Shown here: one piece after another, positions 9,456-20,879 of the stretch
Numbering within the stretch: position 1 is the first letter of the stretch
How the letters are laid out: every line of letters starts with the position of its first letter
Assembly (NCBI RefSeq): GCF_963675165.1
Contig: NC_087386.1
Location: 3,412,169 to 3,476,168, forward strand
Source: Halichondria panicea
Taxonomy: Eukaryota; Porifera; Demospongiae; Suberitida; Halichondriidae
DNA length: 64,000 nt
Reading direction: 5' to 3'
Made by a program: the position numbers and the translations under genes
Notes under the pieces: model-generated
The model's database searches: none
Told to the model about the DNA's origin: nothing
Seen by the model: the letters and a program-made list of their open reading frames with translations, nothing else

Positions 9456-10619
9456 TCTTTGGTTGCATTTTTTACATTTTACATTTTGTGGCATATCTTC
9501 TAAAGATATGATCTATTTGAGTGCAGGTACTAAAAGTTCAACTATTGGTGCTTCCATTGGACCACCACCTGTTACATCACATGACATCATCAGTATAAAA
9601 CGGCTGTCTGAAGATGTGTACTTCCGAAAATATATTAGGAATAGAAGTAGCTTATTTGTTTGATTTGTTTGAGTTAAGATCTGAAATTTGTTGTGCATGT
9701 ACCTGAGCATATTGCTCATCTTTTGAGCTTCAACGGAAGTCTGGGCTACTAGTAAGTTCTGAGAAATACTGCATTTTGTTGTTTTTTGGTCGCAAATATG
9801 TAAGGAATACAACTTTCGATTTTATATTAGTTAAGGTCTGATTTTTGAGCAGCATGTACTACAATAGTGTACTTTTCATCTGTACTAACTTACAGGAGTT
9901 AGGCTAGCTAGAGCAGCCCATCTTGTCAAAAACAGTGCTTTTTATGACTTTTGGGGCGATTTGGTAGTAAGCAGCCCCTGTGACACAGAATGACCAACAC
10001 CAACTGTGTATTTGCAGGTAGACATCACATGACCTTTGGATGTAGCAAATAACAACAAGATGGATTTGTGATGTCACAAATCAATGAATATCATTGCATA
10101 CGTCAGCAAAAGTAGCAAAACGGAGCAAAATCACCATTTTTGACAAGAAGGGCCGCTCTAGCAAAAAAGAGACTTGTTTAGCTCCTGCAAATGAATTGTA
10201 GTACATCCTTCTCAAAAATCAGATTTTAACTAGCATAAAATCGAAAGTAACATAATTATTTGCCACCAAAAAACAACAAAATGCAGTATTTCTCAGAACT
10301 TACTAGTAGCCCAAACTTCCGTTGAAGCTCAAAAGATGAGCTCAGGTACATGCACAACAAATTTCAGATCTTAACTCAAACAAATAAGCTACTTCTATTC
10401 CTAACATATTTTCGGAGGTACACATCTTCAGACAGCCATTTCATAGTGATGATGTCATATGATGTAACAGGTGGTGGTCCAATGGAAGCGCCAATAATTG
10501 AACTTTCAGTACCTGCACTCAAATAGATCATATCACTTAGGACCGCCAATAATTGAACTTTCAGTACCTGCACTCAAATAGATCACATCACTTAGAAGAT
10601 ATGCCACAAAATGTGATAT
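9456..10619. mobile_element. 1.16-kb foldback element with 16-bp target duplication
   Basis: The left arm (from about 9478, CATTTTGTGGCATATC) and right arm (to about 10617) are inverted copies of each other over most of the element. Even the central part is paired (GCTAGAGCAGCCCATCTTGTC at 9907 against its inverse near 10155). It is flanked by identical 16-bp direct repeats AAAAAAAAATCTACTC (9440-9455 and 10620-10635). The right arm has an adjacent duplication of about 58 bp (10491-10598) that the left arm lacks. No protein is encoded; mirrored frames on both strands only reflect the palindrome. Confidence 0.75.
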
Positions 10620-10679
10620 AAAAAAAAATCTACTCGTTGCACTGTATGATTAATAATTATGTGAAACACATGATACTGT

Positions 10680-12620
10680 ATTATAATAATAAATGATCTT
10701 GCATGAGCTTGATAAGTTCAAGCAGAAATCACTGTCAATTTCTGACCATTCTCCAGCTAGGAAGGAACATTCAGAGCAGTCCAAACCATCACTGGAATCC
10801 GGATCACTGGAAACGTCATCAAATGGATCATCGATTTCATTTTTTAGGTCATCATTTCGTACGAGTTTTTCCTCCCATGTCCCAAAAGCATTAAACGATT
10901 TTGCAATTGCCTCCTTCCTAATTTTTATATTCTTCCATCCACCCAATTAACAATAAGTTGGCGACTTGGGGAAGGAATCTTGCCTATTGGATTATCCTTA
11001 TCTTGCTTAGCATGTATTCCTGTGATTTGAAAGGCTTGTTCAAGCAAACATTGAAGTATAGAAGTGCACCCACCCGGAATAACAGAGGCATGTACATTGT
11101 TGGTCCTGAGCTTTCCATCAGTGGATGCAGAGATATGTGCTCTAAATGAGTCCAGGCAAAGAATGGACTCGGTATAACCCGGCATTCAAATCTCGTCACT
11201 CAACATGAGCGGATCATCCATTCAAGCCTTCGGCTGGGTTACAACAACAAAATACTTTGGAACGATTAGCTTATTGATGGTACGATTTGTTTTCCCCTTT
11301 GAAGATAATCATCGGAGGCAAAAACCCCTCCATCAGCAGTGCAAGTGAGCACAACTGTTAGATGACGTTTCTCTGCCCCTGTATAAAGAATGATGGTAAA
11401 TCTATAATTAAGTCACTATCTTACCAGTTGTCCTAATCTTAATGGTTCTGGCTCCTTTTTTGTGAATCGTTTTCCCAGGCACAAATAGGCTGGAGTCTCA
11501 TCCATATTGCCAAGACGCTAGCTGTACAATTGGACTTGTGAATATAGAACTCTGATTCAAGTGAAACAGACGCTAAAGTATATACACAGTTTACAACTAA
11601 CACCTGATAGAGTCTAATAGCTTATAATTATTATTTCTCACCAATTGGGAACATCTGTCTTTTCTCTGAGCTTTCTTATGTCATGCGAGAACTTTTCAAT
11701 ATGCTCTTCCAAATTCTTTGGGAGTTTTCTGACGAAAAACAAGACAGTGTCGCCTGTACAGGTGAGTAAATAAAGTATTATAAATAAAGTATTATAACAA
11801 TTAAACTTATACCTCAAAAATTTCTCAAGCCACCCATTGGACGCTGCAAATGTAGCACAGTGAGGGGTGATTACAACTTTGGCCTTGGCTATTAAATTTT
11901 AATGTTGGCTCAATACACACGGGCCATAGCTACGGTGGTCGCGCTATGTACTATGTGCTATGCGACGATTTCCAACGGGTCATGTGTGATGTGCGAATCT
12001 TCTTCATCATTTCAGAACTAACAGCCAATTGAAGGTCACGCATTTCCAGCACCCATTGCACAAGCTCGTCATCTACAACCGTTGGATAGTAGAGGTTCCT
12101 TCCTTGGCCCTTTCTATTGAAGGACTTTTTTAGCTCTTGTTTACTAAACTCACTAACTCTAATTTTTTTCCATCGATCTATATTCCTCCGATGCACACCA
12201 TACTTTTTCTCTGCAGGTCTCAGGCCGTTCATCCTGGCGTAATCAGCAATCTGTGAATAAGAATATCTTCGATGAATCTTTGGAGCCGGAGCTGGCTCAC
12301 CTACAGGAATAATTTAATTGTTGCATAGAGAGACTGACTCAGATGATCTACCCGCAGTTACTTAGTTCTTACAATTTACAATTCAACACTACAGACAGGT
12401 ACTTACAAGTTTCAGATCCTTCTTCACTACCCACGGCCCCTGCTCCACTACCACTGTCATTCACATTGCTAAATACACTACCAGTAGCTGCAGGTTATGC
12501 ACAGTGCTTTTTCTTGGCCTCCCAACTGCCAAATGGCAGCCTGTCTAATCTCCTCTTCTGTTGCAACTTTAAAGTAGTCAGTTATTTTGGATGCGACATT
12601 AAAAAATAATTGTCAGTGCA
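10680..12620 (-). pseudogene. pogo/Tigger-like transposase, multi-exon
   Basis: Read on the minus strand from about 12610. It begins KITDYFKVATEEE, then a helix-turn-helix YARMNGLRPAEKKYGVHRRN (12301-12180) as in pogo/CENP-B proteins, and VVDDELVQWVLEMRDLQLAV. Next come SNGWLEKFL (about 11850) and LPKNLEEHIEKF (about 11720). The DDE core has MDETPAYLCLGKRF (about 11505), LTVVLTCTADGG (about 11355) and CLDSFRAHI (about 11160), then VIPGGCTSILQ. The C-terminus reads WVDGRI, then IRKEAIAKSFNAFG and an acidic tail. Introns with GT/AG ends separate blocks. A cut-and-paste transposase; frame changes in the core suggest a decayed copy. Confidence 0.75.
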
Positions 12621-12653
12621 GCTTTTAGAGGTCAGAAAATTGCTGAAACTCCT

Positions 12654-12690
12654 GGGTGTCGCATATTTGGAGGGTCGCCTTAAATCAAGG
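12654..12690. repeat. GTCGCAT-type subterminal repeat, right cluster
   Basis: GGTGTCGCATATTTGGAGGG TCGC matches the cluster at 9006-9100. Together the two clusters may bracket the pogo-like element. Confidence 0.45.
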
Positions 12691-12844
12691 TATTGACCAT
12701 TATTTTATTATCCGTTTCAAAAACACACATGTCTCCAAGGTTCAACCATAGATACTATAAATTACATGGATATGAAACGACGGTAGTTTCCGCTCGGATG
12801 TAACGGACTAGTATACGATATTCCGTATACTTCAAGAATTAAAA

Positions 12845-13910
12845 ATGGCTGTTAGTAGCGTCTTAGACACAAGCTTAGACCAGAGTTTTGATGAAGTCTT
12901 GGTTGAAAATGATGCTCTGATATCATCTTGATTCCCAGATCTAGATCCACTATTGCAAGTTATGTATAGATCTAGCTACACAATATTTATAGTCAGGTCA
13001 CCTATTCTCCTTTATACCTACAGATTGTTCTTTGTAGGACACTGTTGCAGTTCCTGAAAAGGGTGAAGGTTTTCTGTCGTTACTTCACAAGTAACTTGAG
13101 AGAAGAACAAGCAATCCAAAGATCACCCCGAGGTCGAAAAGTACAAGTTGCTATTTCCCAGGTAGCCTTACCTCACCAGAAGTTGGCTCGTGTGTTGCTG
13201 AAGGGAAACACTTTAAGCTCCCATCCACCTCTCAAAGCCATCCACGTCTCAAAGAAACAATTTCATACAATAAGGAATTCCGACGAGAACAATTTTTTTA
13301 TTTGGAACGCCTTCATGACACAACAACATTACTCTCGATGAATCGCGACTCCTTCTTCAGCTATTAATGGACAGGCTCCTGAAAGCCCTTATCAAGGCTT
13401 GCGATGCTCCGGTTTGAACCAGATGGAACAGAATGCTGTGATGTACATGGCAGGGCTGCATCTCTTCTTAAAAAGTACAACAAGCGGTCCACAAAGAAAG
13501 TGGCTTTACAGAAGAAAAACGATTTATTTGTTCAGGTCCTATCCAAGATGAAAGCATCACATCAACCTGGCATCACATCAACCTGGTGATATTGACTCTC
13601 TTGCTGACTACACTAGAACATGGTCAAATTTGGTTGACAGAGGTGGGCTGTTCCACATTAGTAATGAAGTGGCTCGACTTTTTGAATCGATTGAGATGGT
13701 GTCATTTGGAAGTATCCTACTCACAGCCGTAAGCGCAATCATTCATGAGGTGCTGCAAAGTGAGTCCATTCTTGAGCAGTGGGAGAGCCTCTACAGTACG
13801 AGAAGTACAGTATTGAGTTCTTGTGGACTACAGTACGTGGCTGCCAAAGGCTGGACTATGAACTTTGTGAAACGATACTCTAAAGGAATAATTAACTTGC
13901 TCTTTTTTCA
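12845..13910 (+). CDS. Partner protein of P-like transposon (RGGLF protein)
   Basis: The first exon starts at ATG 12845 (MAVSSVLDTSLDQSFDEVLV). A likely second exon starts after TTTGTAG at 13037. Later blocks read CDVHGRAASLLKKYNKRS, then LADYTRTWSNLVDRGGLFHI (13595-13665), and finish with QYVAAKGWTMNFVKRYSKG. The pattern Y-T-R-x-W-x-x-L-V-x-R-G-G-L-F is familiar to me from uncharacterised cnidarian and sponge proteins; function unknown. A 16-bp perfect tandem duplication (about 13556-13588) shifts the frame exactly between two parts of the conserved region. Another frame break lies near 13095. It might be an accessory transposition protein or a displaced transposase C-terminus. Confidence 0.5.
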
Positions 13911-14389
13911 TGATAATTCTATGCACATAATTCTATGCACAGTGGCATCATTTAGAATATTTACATGAAAATTTCAATGTACAATTATATAATTATACAA
14001 ATTAAGCATGGCACTAAAATTTAAGAACAGGTGTGTTAATACGTCGTCGTGGTTCCGCAAGCTTGTCTGCTGAGTCCTCTCTTGTGACATTCTCTTGTGA
14101 CATTCATAGTTTTGACATCCTAGTGATCCTAGTGCTCTGCGTTGAGGCATTGAATGGCACCAATGGGTTCTCGTTGCTACTGTCGCTGTTTGGAAAAGTA
14201 GCGTTCCAAAGAGAAGACTTCACTTAGAATATAGTTAGCTCCTGGTAGTTTTGGTAACTTTGGTAACACAAAATTAAGTTATCATATCACACATTATAGT
14301 ATCTATGACTACGCACTGCAACAACTGACTTAATTTCATTCCCTCCTTGGTTGGTGCGCTTAAACACATTTTTTGTCTTTGGCTCGGGG

Positions 14390-16265
14390 TCAGTTCAGTT
14401 CTGCTGGCTGATCCCAATCGTCAATGAAGTATCCAGAAAGCCACTGAAAAGTTGGCAATTGTAAATAAATACTACATTTGAGTACACAGTACCTTCAAGC
14501 GCTCATCTCGTGAGTTCTTATACGGTGCCCTGCGTCACACAACTTTGAGTTTTTGACATTTAAATAGTCAAAGAATTGATCCACAATCCTGATAAACAGC
14601 TCTGTGTCACGGTTCATATATTCCAGGCTATGTCATGGTAAAAAAATGATATAATTCATATACACAGGAACAAATGACCCTGCTGCCAAGTATACACGCA
14701 TGCGGTTATGGGACGTTAGCCACACATGGTGCTTGTGGCAGAGTCTAACTCCCATAGTCGACGTAGTAGTCTCACTAAGGTACAAACTTTCAATGGTCTT
14801 CCAACCGATCAGTTCTCCATGAGGGCGGTAGAATAATAAACACACGCATGATCGCTTCGATCAAAATTCAAATGACTTAGACACAGAGGTGGTAAAATCG
14901 CCTATTTTGTTGCGCTCCATCACTAGTCAGAGATGTCACAGGCAATTCATACAGCTCAAGGGTATCTATCACATCCCAAGCCATCGGAAATATCTTCTCA
15001 GCTGCATGAATCACAGATACTATAAATTAAGTATAATCTATGGCAAAATATAATACATGTACTAAACATACCTGATAGATTTGTCCTGTGCTGAAGTAGT
15101 GAGCAGGTTTAAATACAGCTCTGGCCATAAAGGCAAAGGCTCTCTGTAGCGTTGTGAGAATCTGCATTCACTTCACCCAAGTCTACAAAGCCAGTCGAAG
15201 TACCAGTGTGCCACTTTTAATCTTCATTTCATCCATGCTCAAAGCGATGTGATGAGGCTTTGACGATAGCTCAGACTCCATCGATCGCACTGAACACCAG
15301 TGTGTGGTGTGACCCAATGGGTGTAATCAAACAAACTTCTCTCGGAAGGCAAAGCGATCATACCTGACTTAGCTCGGTAGGCATTTGATGAGAGGTATTT
15401 TAAATTAAGAGCAAACCGAATAAGTAGTGGATTCCAGTGGATGCCATTTCATTTGGCGTTTCTCTTTGAACCGACGACGTTGCTGCTCCCAAAAGATGTG
15501 CTGGGGTGAGTCTGGGGGAAACTACTGTTCAACAGTGGGGTTTAATTCAGAGATGAGATCACTTATATCAGTAGACTGCTCAGGGTGGAGAGAGACAGCT
15601 TCTTTCTCAAGTATGTGCACTTTGAGCTGAATTCGCTTATTTTTCTTCTTCAGTGAAGTCAAGGACGTGTGCATATTCTTGAGACGGACAGTTTTCTCTT
15701 GAGAGCTAGGAGGTACGTAGTAACTCATCAGAATGATTTGATCGAGACAGACTACTCCTAAGCGTTGGCCGTAATATCTGGTAATATCTGACACTTGGAA
15801 CATCGGGTGGGATTGGCACTCCTTCTGCTACATAACTACTCACAGTCTACTGTTCTCACCGTAGAAGTATGCACCTGGCCTCTGCTCAACTAGCGCCTTG
15901 TCTTCTCCACGTCTTTTCGTGCAGAGTGTTACAAAATGCGCCTCAGGATTCCCAGGACAAAGAACAGCAGTATCAATCACTCTTAATAGGGTTGAATGGA
16001 CATCTTTTAGTAAACTGCATCTAGCTGCTTGGTATTGTAAAAGACTATCCACGTAAGATCTTCTTTTTCTTTCACTAATACAGACTTCTTCACTTGTACA
16101 GGTGGATCTTTCTCGACTTTGTATGTCGGCCCCAACCATAGGCAAGCAAGTGAAGCGAGCAAATGGTAAATTGCTCTGCCGCCTCTGTACTTTCTTCTCT
16201 GATGGTAGTTGTTTTTGTTGGGTATTTACGTCGCTCAAAGAAAGCCCGAACTCCTTTTTGGGCAT
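14390..16265 (-). pseudogene. P-element/THAP9-like transposase
   Basis: Minus strand. The first block (16265-15840) has AVLCPGNPEAHFVTLCTKRR, also seen as CPGNPDRNFVEIAEAKKGE in the related gene at 57.6 kb. A coiled coil follows (15715-15600, LKKKNKRIQLKVHILEKEAV). Then come HIFWEQQRRRFKEKRQMKWH, LKYLSSNAYRAKSGMIALPS and SLFDYTHWV (15540-15300). The catalytic region starts with HHIALSMDEMKIKSGTL (about 15250), then VTSLTSDGAQQNRRFYHL. Next are WKTIESLYLSET, GVRLCHKHHVWLTSHNRMRV (about 14700) and LFIRIVDQFFDYLNV. This is the order seen in THAP9/P-like proteins. Several frame shifts are present, and the N-terminal THAP zinc finger was not found. Confidence 0.65.
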
Positions 16266-16869
16266 AATCAGGCTGTAAAGAAAACAAACATGTATAAGCC
16301 CATGTGCAATTATCAGCTTATTTGAAGGCGAGAAATCTTTAGTACATTTTATTGATTTCTAGCAATATTTAGAGACAACTAAAACCTTTTGCAAGACATA
16401 AAGATGCCTTTGAACTGGCTGATAAAAATAATTGTAGGCATATATATCAAGTGACACAAGTGACACAAAGAGACCTACTTTGCAGCACAAATTATGATAA
16501 TTTATCCAGAAGTCACAGCCTTATACAAAACAAACCATATGGAAGACATAAATATATATATTAGCTAACTGCTTCATATAAAATAAACTCAGCACTGCGC
16601 AGTCACAAAGGTTGAAACACGCGCTAAACGAGCCTGATTAATCAGCTGTAAAACGCACTGAGTGAGCTAATCACTGATAAAACTTACTTCTGACAGGTGG
16701 TTGGTGGTTGTAGAGTTAGTTGAAAATCACTGCAAATTAAACAGAAACAAGTAGAGCTGTAGCTCTTTTTAAAAACTCTGTAAATCTTGAAATGAGTGTC
16801 CCAGAAAAAGTCCGCATACTAACCGTAAACTACGGTCGTTTCATATCCATGTAATTTATAGTATCTATG

Positions 16870-17580
16870 ATTCAACACTATAATTCTTTAGAAGTGTGAC
16901 ACTGTCAGAAGAAAAAGGTTCCTTGTTCCTCACTCGTTTCCTTCGAGTTTGATTCAGGAAGAGAATGCTGAAGTCTTGGATCTGACTATAGCCTTGGCTA
17001 TGTCAGTATCAGTGATTTCACTGAACAATGAGGTGCGAGAGAGAGAGAGAGAGAGTTTGTACCACTTTTTGCTTCAATGTTGGATTCTACCGATGTACAC
17101 GTCTTAACAAACCCAGCATCCCAAACTTGATAACATTTGAAAACATGCTATTCATACTTCGTGCTGTTCTACACATGGTGGCAAAAACGAATCAGGGTGC
17201 TCATTTCGAATCGAGAGAATGTGCATTAAGTGTTTAGTGTACTGTTTTGTATCAGGTAACAGATGATGTCTTTTTCCCGTAACTTTACCGTTCGTAATAT
17301 GGCACTACCCATTGGTAGAGAAGTCTGCACTTTAATTTCACTCCGATGTGGACAATATCTTGGACGTAGGCTAGGCCTTTGTAAGCAAAACCATGGGTGC
17401 CAGGAACTTGGCTAGGTCCAACAATACATTACATTTAGACCTGCATTGCAGTCAATGAACATATTGCTAAATGACTAGAGTAATATCCCGGGTGCGTTGG
17501 TTTTGTTCGCCTTCCCAAATTCTTGGCTGTTTCATTTGAGGCTATAGAGAGGCTATAGAGGCTAGGTATGCATATGTATA
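16870..17580. other. No gene; short (GA)n run
   Basis: A GA microsatellite lies at 17035-17055. No coding segment is supported in the rest. Confidence 0.4.
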
Positions 17581-17584
17581 AACA

Positions 17585-17803
17585 ATGGCTAAACCGTTAT
17601 CTGTGAACATTCCACCATTCTGCTTAGCATGCTTTGGAACTGATAACAAGTTTACCACTGAGCACATCATGTTACGGTGCATAGTACAAGAGTGTCAAAA
17701 AAGGGGTTTAAAGGTTCTAAGTTTTGGCGGAACTCCCAGTTCTGTTGTAAAAAATCATAGGCAAATAAACAGTGTCGCCCATGTGGTGGCATTTTTTTAT
17801 TGA
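17585..17803 (+). pseudogene. Fragment of unknown mobile-element-type protein
   Basis: A frame of about 72 residues includes FTTEHIMLRCIVQECQKRGL followed by KVLSFGG. The phrase 'CxKRGLxVLSFGG' resembles uncharacterised, transposon-associated proteins of sponges and cnidarians from memory, but no domain can be named. It has no neighbours that extend it. Confidence 0.3.
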
Positions 17804-18029
17804 GTAAGTCAGGTGACATTTCATAGTCGTTATTTCTGAGTAAGTGTTGTAACTTTTTGTTTTTCAGTGGTGAGTTGATCAATTTCATTGAAAAAGTTAG
17901 TTTGATCTGGACAGATTTGTACAGTCTCTAATTTTCTCTTGTGCCTACCATAACGGAAACATTGTGCTCCTTTATATCGTACGGAAGAGAGGGGCCTCTT
18001 CAAAATTCTGAGCTTTGATGTCTTCAGGT

Positions 18030-18245
18030 AGCACTGTCGATTGCTGCCGTAGGCAGGTGGTTGCGTAGGCGAAACGTTCAGGTGGTTGCTCCTTGAGAGG
18101 GTAGTTCAGGTGGTTGCTCATTGAGAGGGTAGGCAAGAGGGTAGGCAAAACGTTCAGGTGGTTGCTCGTTGAGAGGGTGGGCATGTGTTTGCTCGTTGAG
18201 AGAGTAGGCAGAACGTTCAGGTGTTTGCTCGTTGAGAGAGTAGTC
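18030..18245. repeat. Minisatellite, units of about 30-55 bp
   Basis: Repeated core CAGGTGGTTGCTC(C/A/G)TTGAGAGGGTAGGCA(AAACGTT), about five to six variable copies. Unit length varies because the AAACGTT and AGAGGGTAGGCA pieces are gained and lost. Confidence 0.75.
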
Positions 18246-20535
18246 AGTCAGGTGGCGTGTGCTTCGTAGAATGTTCTGAGTCAGTGTCTAATGACTGAGC
18301 AGTTCTAATGACTGAGCAGTGGACACTGAAAACGCTGCCAAAGTACCTCCTCCATTCATGAGTATTTTGCACTTGGTAACGTGTGATTCTACTGGGCTGC
18401 AGGTGAATTCTTGTTTGACATGCAATGCACGTCACACATACGAGAAGTGAGTCTCAAATGTTTCACTTGATTGATTCCAGGCAGAAATGCTGCGTCTCAC
18501 TTTCTTTGTGATACAAGCAAACTCTGTGTCACTATCCGTACTATGCATTCTGTTTGGCATTTTATCCTCAGGCTTATGAACTTATCCTTATTCTGTGGCC
18601 AGGTGATTGGAGACTTCTCTATCGTTTCTATAGAATTTCCAGGATGTCCATAGTAGAAATCACATCAGCAACATCATATCCCGAGGCAAGCAGGCAGTTG
18701 ACACTGACCGCATGAGAGAGATCACATCGAAACTGCTACCATAAAGCAATTCATACGTAACTTTACGTTTCCAAGTGAAAGATCGAGGTGAAATGGAGGG
18801 TTGCTAGTTTCAGATTCTGAGATGTGTACATAATATAATAATGATACTGTTATCCTAATAGTACCTTTCTGTTCCTGTGCATGTGGAGAAACTCTCAGGC
18901 TAGCCTGTGCAGTACAGGTGCAGTACACTCAAATGACCACTGAGATTACAATAAGATTAGATTTCAGGAGAAGATTTCACCCAGTGTCGGACCAGGCTGA
19001 TTCATGAGATGTGCTTACAAGATTTAAAAAGTAGGTTGTCGGACCAGGCTGATTCATGAGACTACATCATGTAGACATGTAGTGTACCTGGCCTGCAGGT
19101 ACGTACGTATGTACGTAAGTCATGGTTTGTATACCTGGTAGCCTTTGTTAGTCTATATAATAATATCATGCCGACTCTTGGGAAGTGTATGACCTGTTCT
19201 GGAACCAGAAGCAGGTCAACTATAAACCTATCCCAAGAGCCATCATGAACAATAATGCATAGACTAATAGCTCGTTTCAATACACGATTGACTTTTGTGG
19301 TCTATAGTGTGTGTGTAGTGTACGTGCATGTGGTGGACGTATAGTGTGGATCTGGGTTCAACTGGGTTCAACTGAAGTTCAGCTGGTGCTGTAGGTATAT
19401 ACATTATATAGTACGGTGTGCAAGGTTAGGACATCTACAGGAAAACTATTAGGATGCACTGTGAAATGAAAAATTAATGGAAGAAAGAGCAGGAGAAGAA
19501 AGCTCTTGCGAGGGACTTGAAAGCTCTAAACAATGAGAAGGTCTGGATTCGAGTCTCCTAAAGAAAGTATTGGCTTCAGGAGATGTAAATGATCGAAAGT
19601 CTACATCAGGCTACACGAGCAGTTTCATAGAGCAGCAATGTGCCGAGGTATGTTGCACGGCAGAATATGTTGCACGAATTAGTGCCGCCCAGGAGTAACT
19701 CATGAGTGGACCAGAAACGCCAACATTGATTTTTGAGGACAAGCGATAGCCATGACCAAAAATCACGGTCGTGCCGAACACAGATCACTATATTTGAGCT
19801 AGGACGCAGATGAAGTAGGACGCAGATGAAGGACTAATTATAAGTCGAGAAGTCCGGAGTAGTATTGTAAAAACTTAACACTTGTACTTATTCTTATTAG
19901 TTAGTTACTAGGGTGTTTGTTAAGAAATGTTTCCTGCGCTTGTCTATTTTTATAGCTTGGTCTAACTCTGCTTGGTCTAACTCTAGCCAACAGATCGGAC
20001 TCGGTACGGCTTCTGTTGACCTAAGCTGTGGAGCTTACCACAAATTAAATAAGAGTAGATCGTCCGCGGCTTATTCCTTAATTACGTCATCCTCTCCTCG
20101 GTACGAAAATAGCACCGATGCTACCCGATACCCGATAGAGTTCCTGGGTTCAGAGTGTACAGCCAACAGAATTCGTACAGTCAACACGCAACTCGCCGAG
20201 ATGTTGTGTCAAAAATAAAAATCGATCTGTTTGGCGCTGGACTTTAGAATATCAATTATTTGATCAAACTTCTTTTAGTACGCCTGAGGATCAAAGTGTG
20301 ACAAGTTGTCACAACTGTAAGTATGGGCAATTTATGAACTACAGCAGTACACACTTATTACTTTATAGCACCCTTCACTGCAGGTTAATGCATTAATTTT
20401 ATTTTATCGGTGAAGAGTAACGACTGCCAGCCACTCAATGTACAGGTATGTATCTTACTAGTAATCAATCAGTAGGTGCACTCTCAATTTTTATTCATGA
20501 CTCTGACGCGGAGGTTGAATAAGTATGTAACAAAG
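18246..20535. other. No gene seen
   Basis: No exon or transposon domain could be supported. The only structure is short duplications: a perfect 17-bp tandem pair at 18287-18320, a spaced 25-bp direct repeat (GTCGGACCAGGCTGATTCATGAG, about 18983 and 19037), and tandem pairs near 19365, 19800-19832 and 19960-19992. Confidence 0.4.
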
Positions 20536-20678
20536 TGATGTAACGATGAACGCTATAGTAATAGTACTTTGTTATTAGGTACACCCACTTAGTGTGGGTG
20601 TACATAGTTGATAATGTTGTGCGCAAGGGTCTTGCCATGTGGGAAATGGATGATCAAGAGTGATTGAGCTATTTAACA
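20536..20678 (+). repeat. 5' LTR of gypsy 2
   Basis: Starts TGATGTAACGATGAACGCTA and ends in TTTAACA. It contains an internal near-palindrome GTACACCCACTTAGTGTGGGTGTAC. The 3' copy has CTTCCTATTA and CATTAA where this copy has gaps. Confidence 0.85.
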
Positions 20679-20700
20679 GTGGAGCCGAGACTAACAAGCT
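20679..20700 (+). other. Candidate primer-binding site
   Basis: GTGGAGCCGAGACTAACAAG follows the LTR directly and contains the TGG expected to pair with a tRNA CCA end. The tRNA could not be identified. Confidence 0.4.
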
Positions 20701-20879
20701 TCTAGACCTGATCACGGAAATCGTCGAGGAGACGACTGGAGACGAAGGGCTATTGCCAAGTGCTAGACAGTCTCGTGCTAGACGAGACTGTACTCGTTGA
20801 ACACCTCGAGGCTCCCGACTGACGTCATCAAACGCATAGTCGTGGCTACCTGGGACTTCAGACACCTACCCTATGCTGG

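Larger units (their letters stand above)
12747..16869. mobile_element. Two-gene DNA transposon with about 43-bp TIRs
   Basis: The left end CATAGATACTATAAATTACA (12747) continues as TGGATATGAAACGACGGTAGTTT. The right end is its reverse complement, with one mismatch, ending at 16869. The flanks share TTCAAC (12741-12746 and 16871-16876), suggesting a target duplication of about 6-8 bp. Inside are a P-element/THAP9-like transposase on the minus strand (about 16265-14390) and a second protein on the plus strand (12845-13910). The two genes converge. Total length is 4.1 kb. Confidence 0.8.

Noticed and set aside
19480-19560. Possible tRNA B box (GATTCGAGTCT)
   Set aside because: No A box or cloverleaf at the right distance. 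No tRNA or rRNA gene was found in the window.
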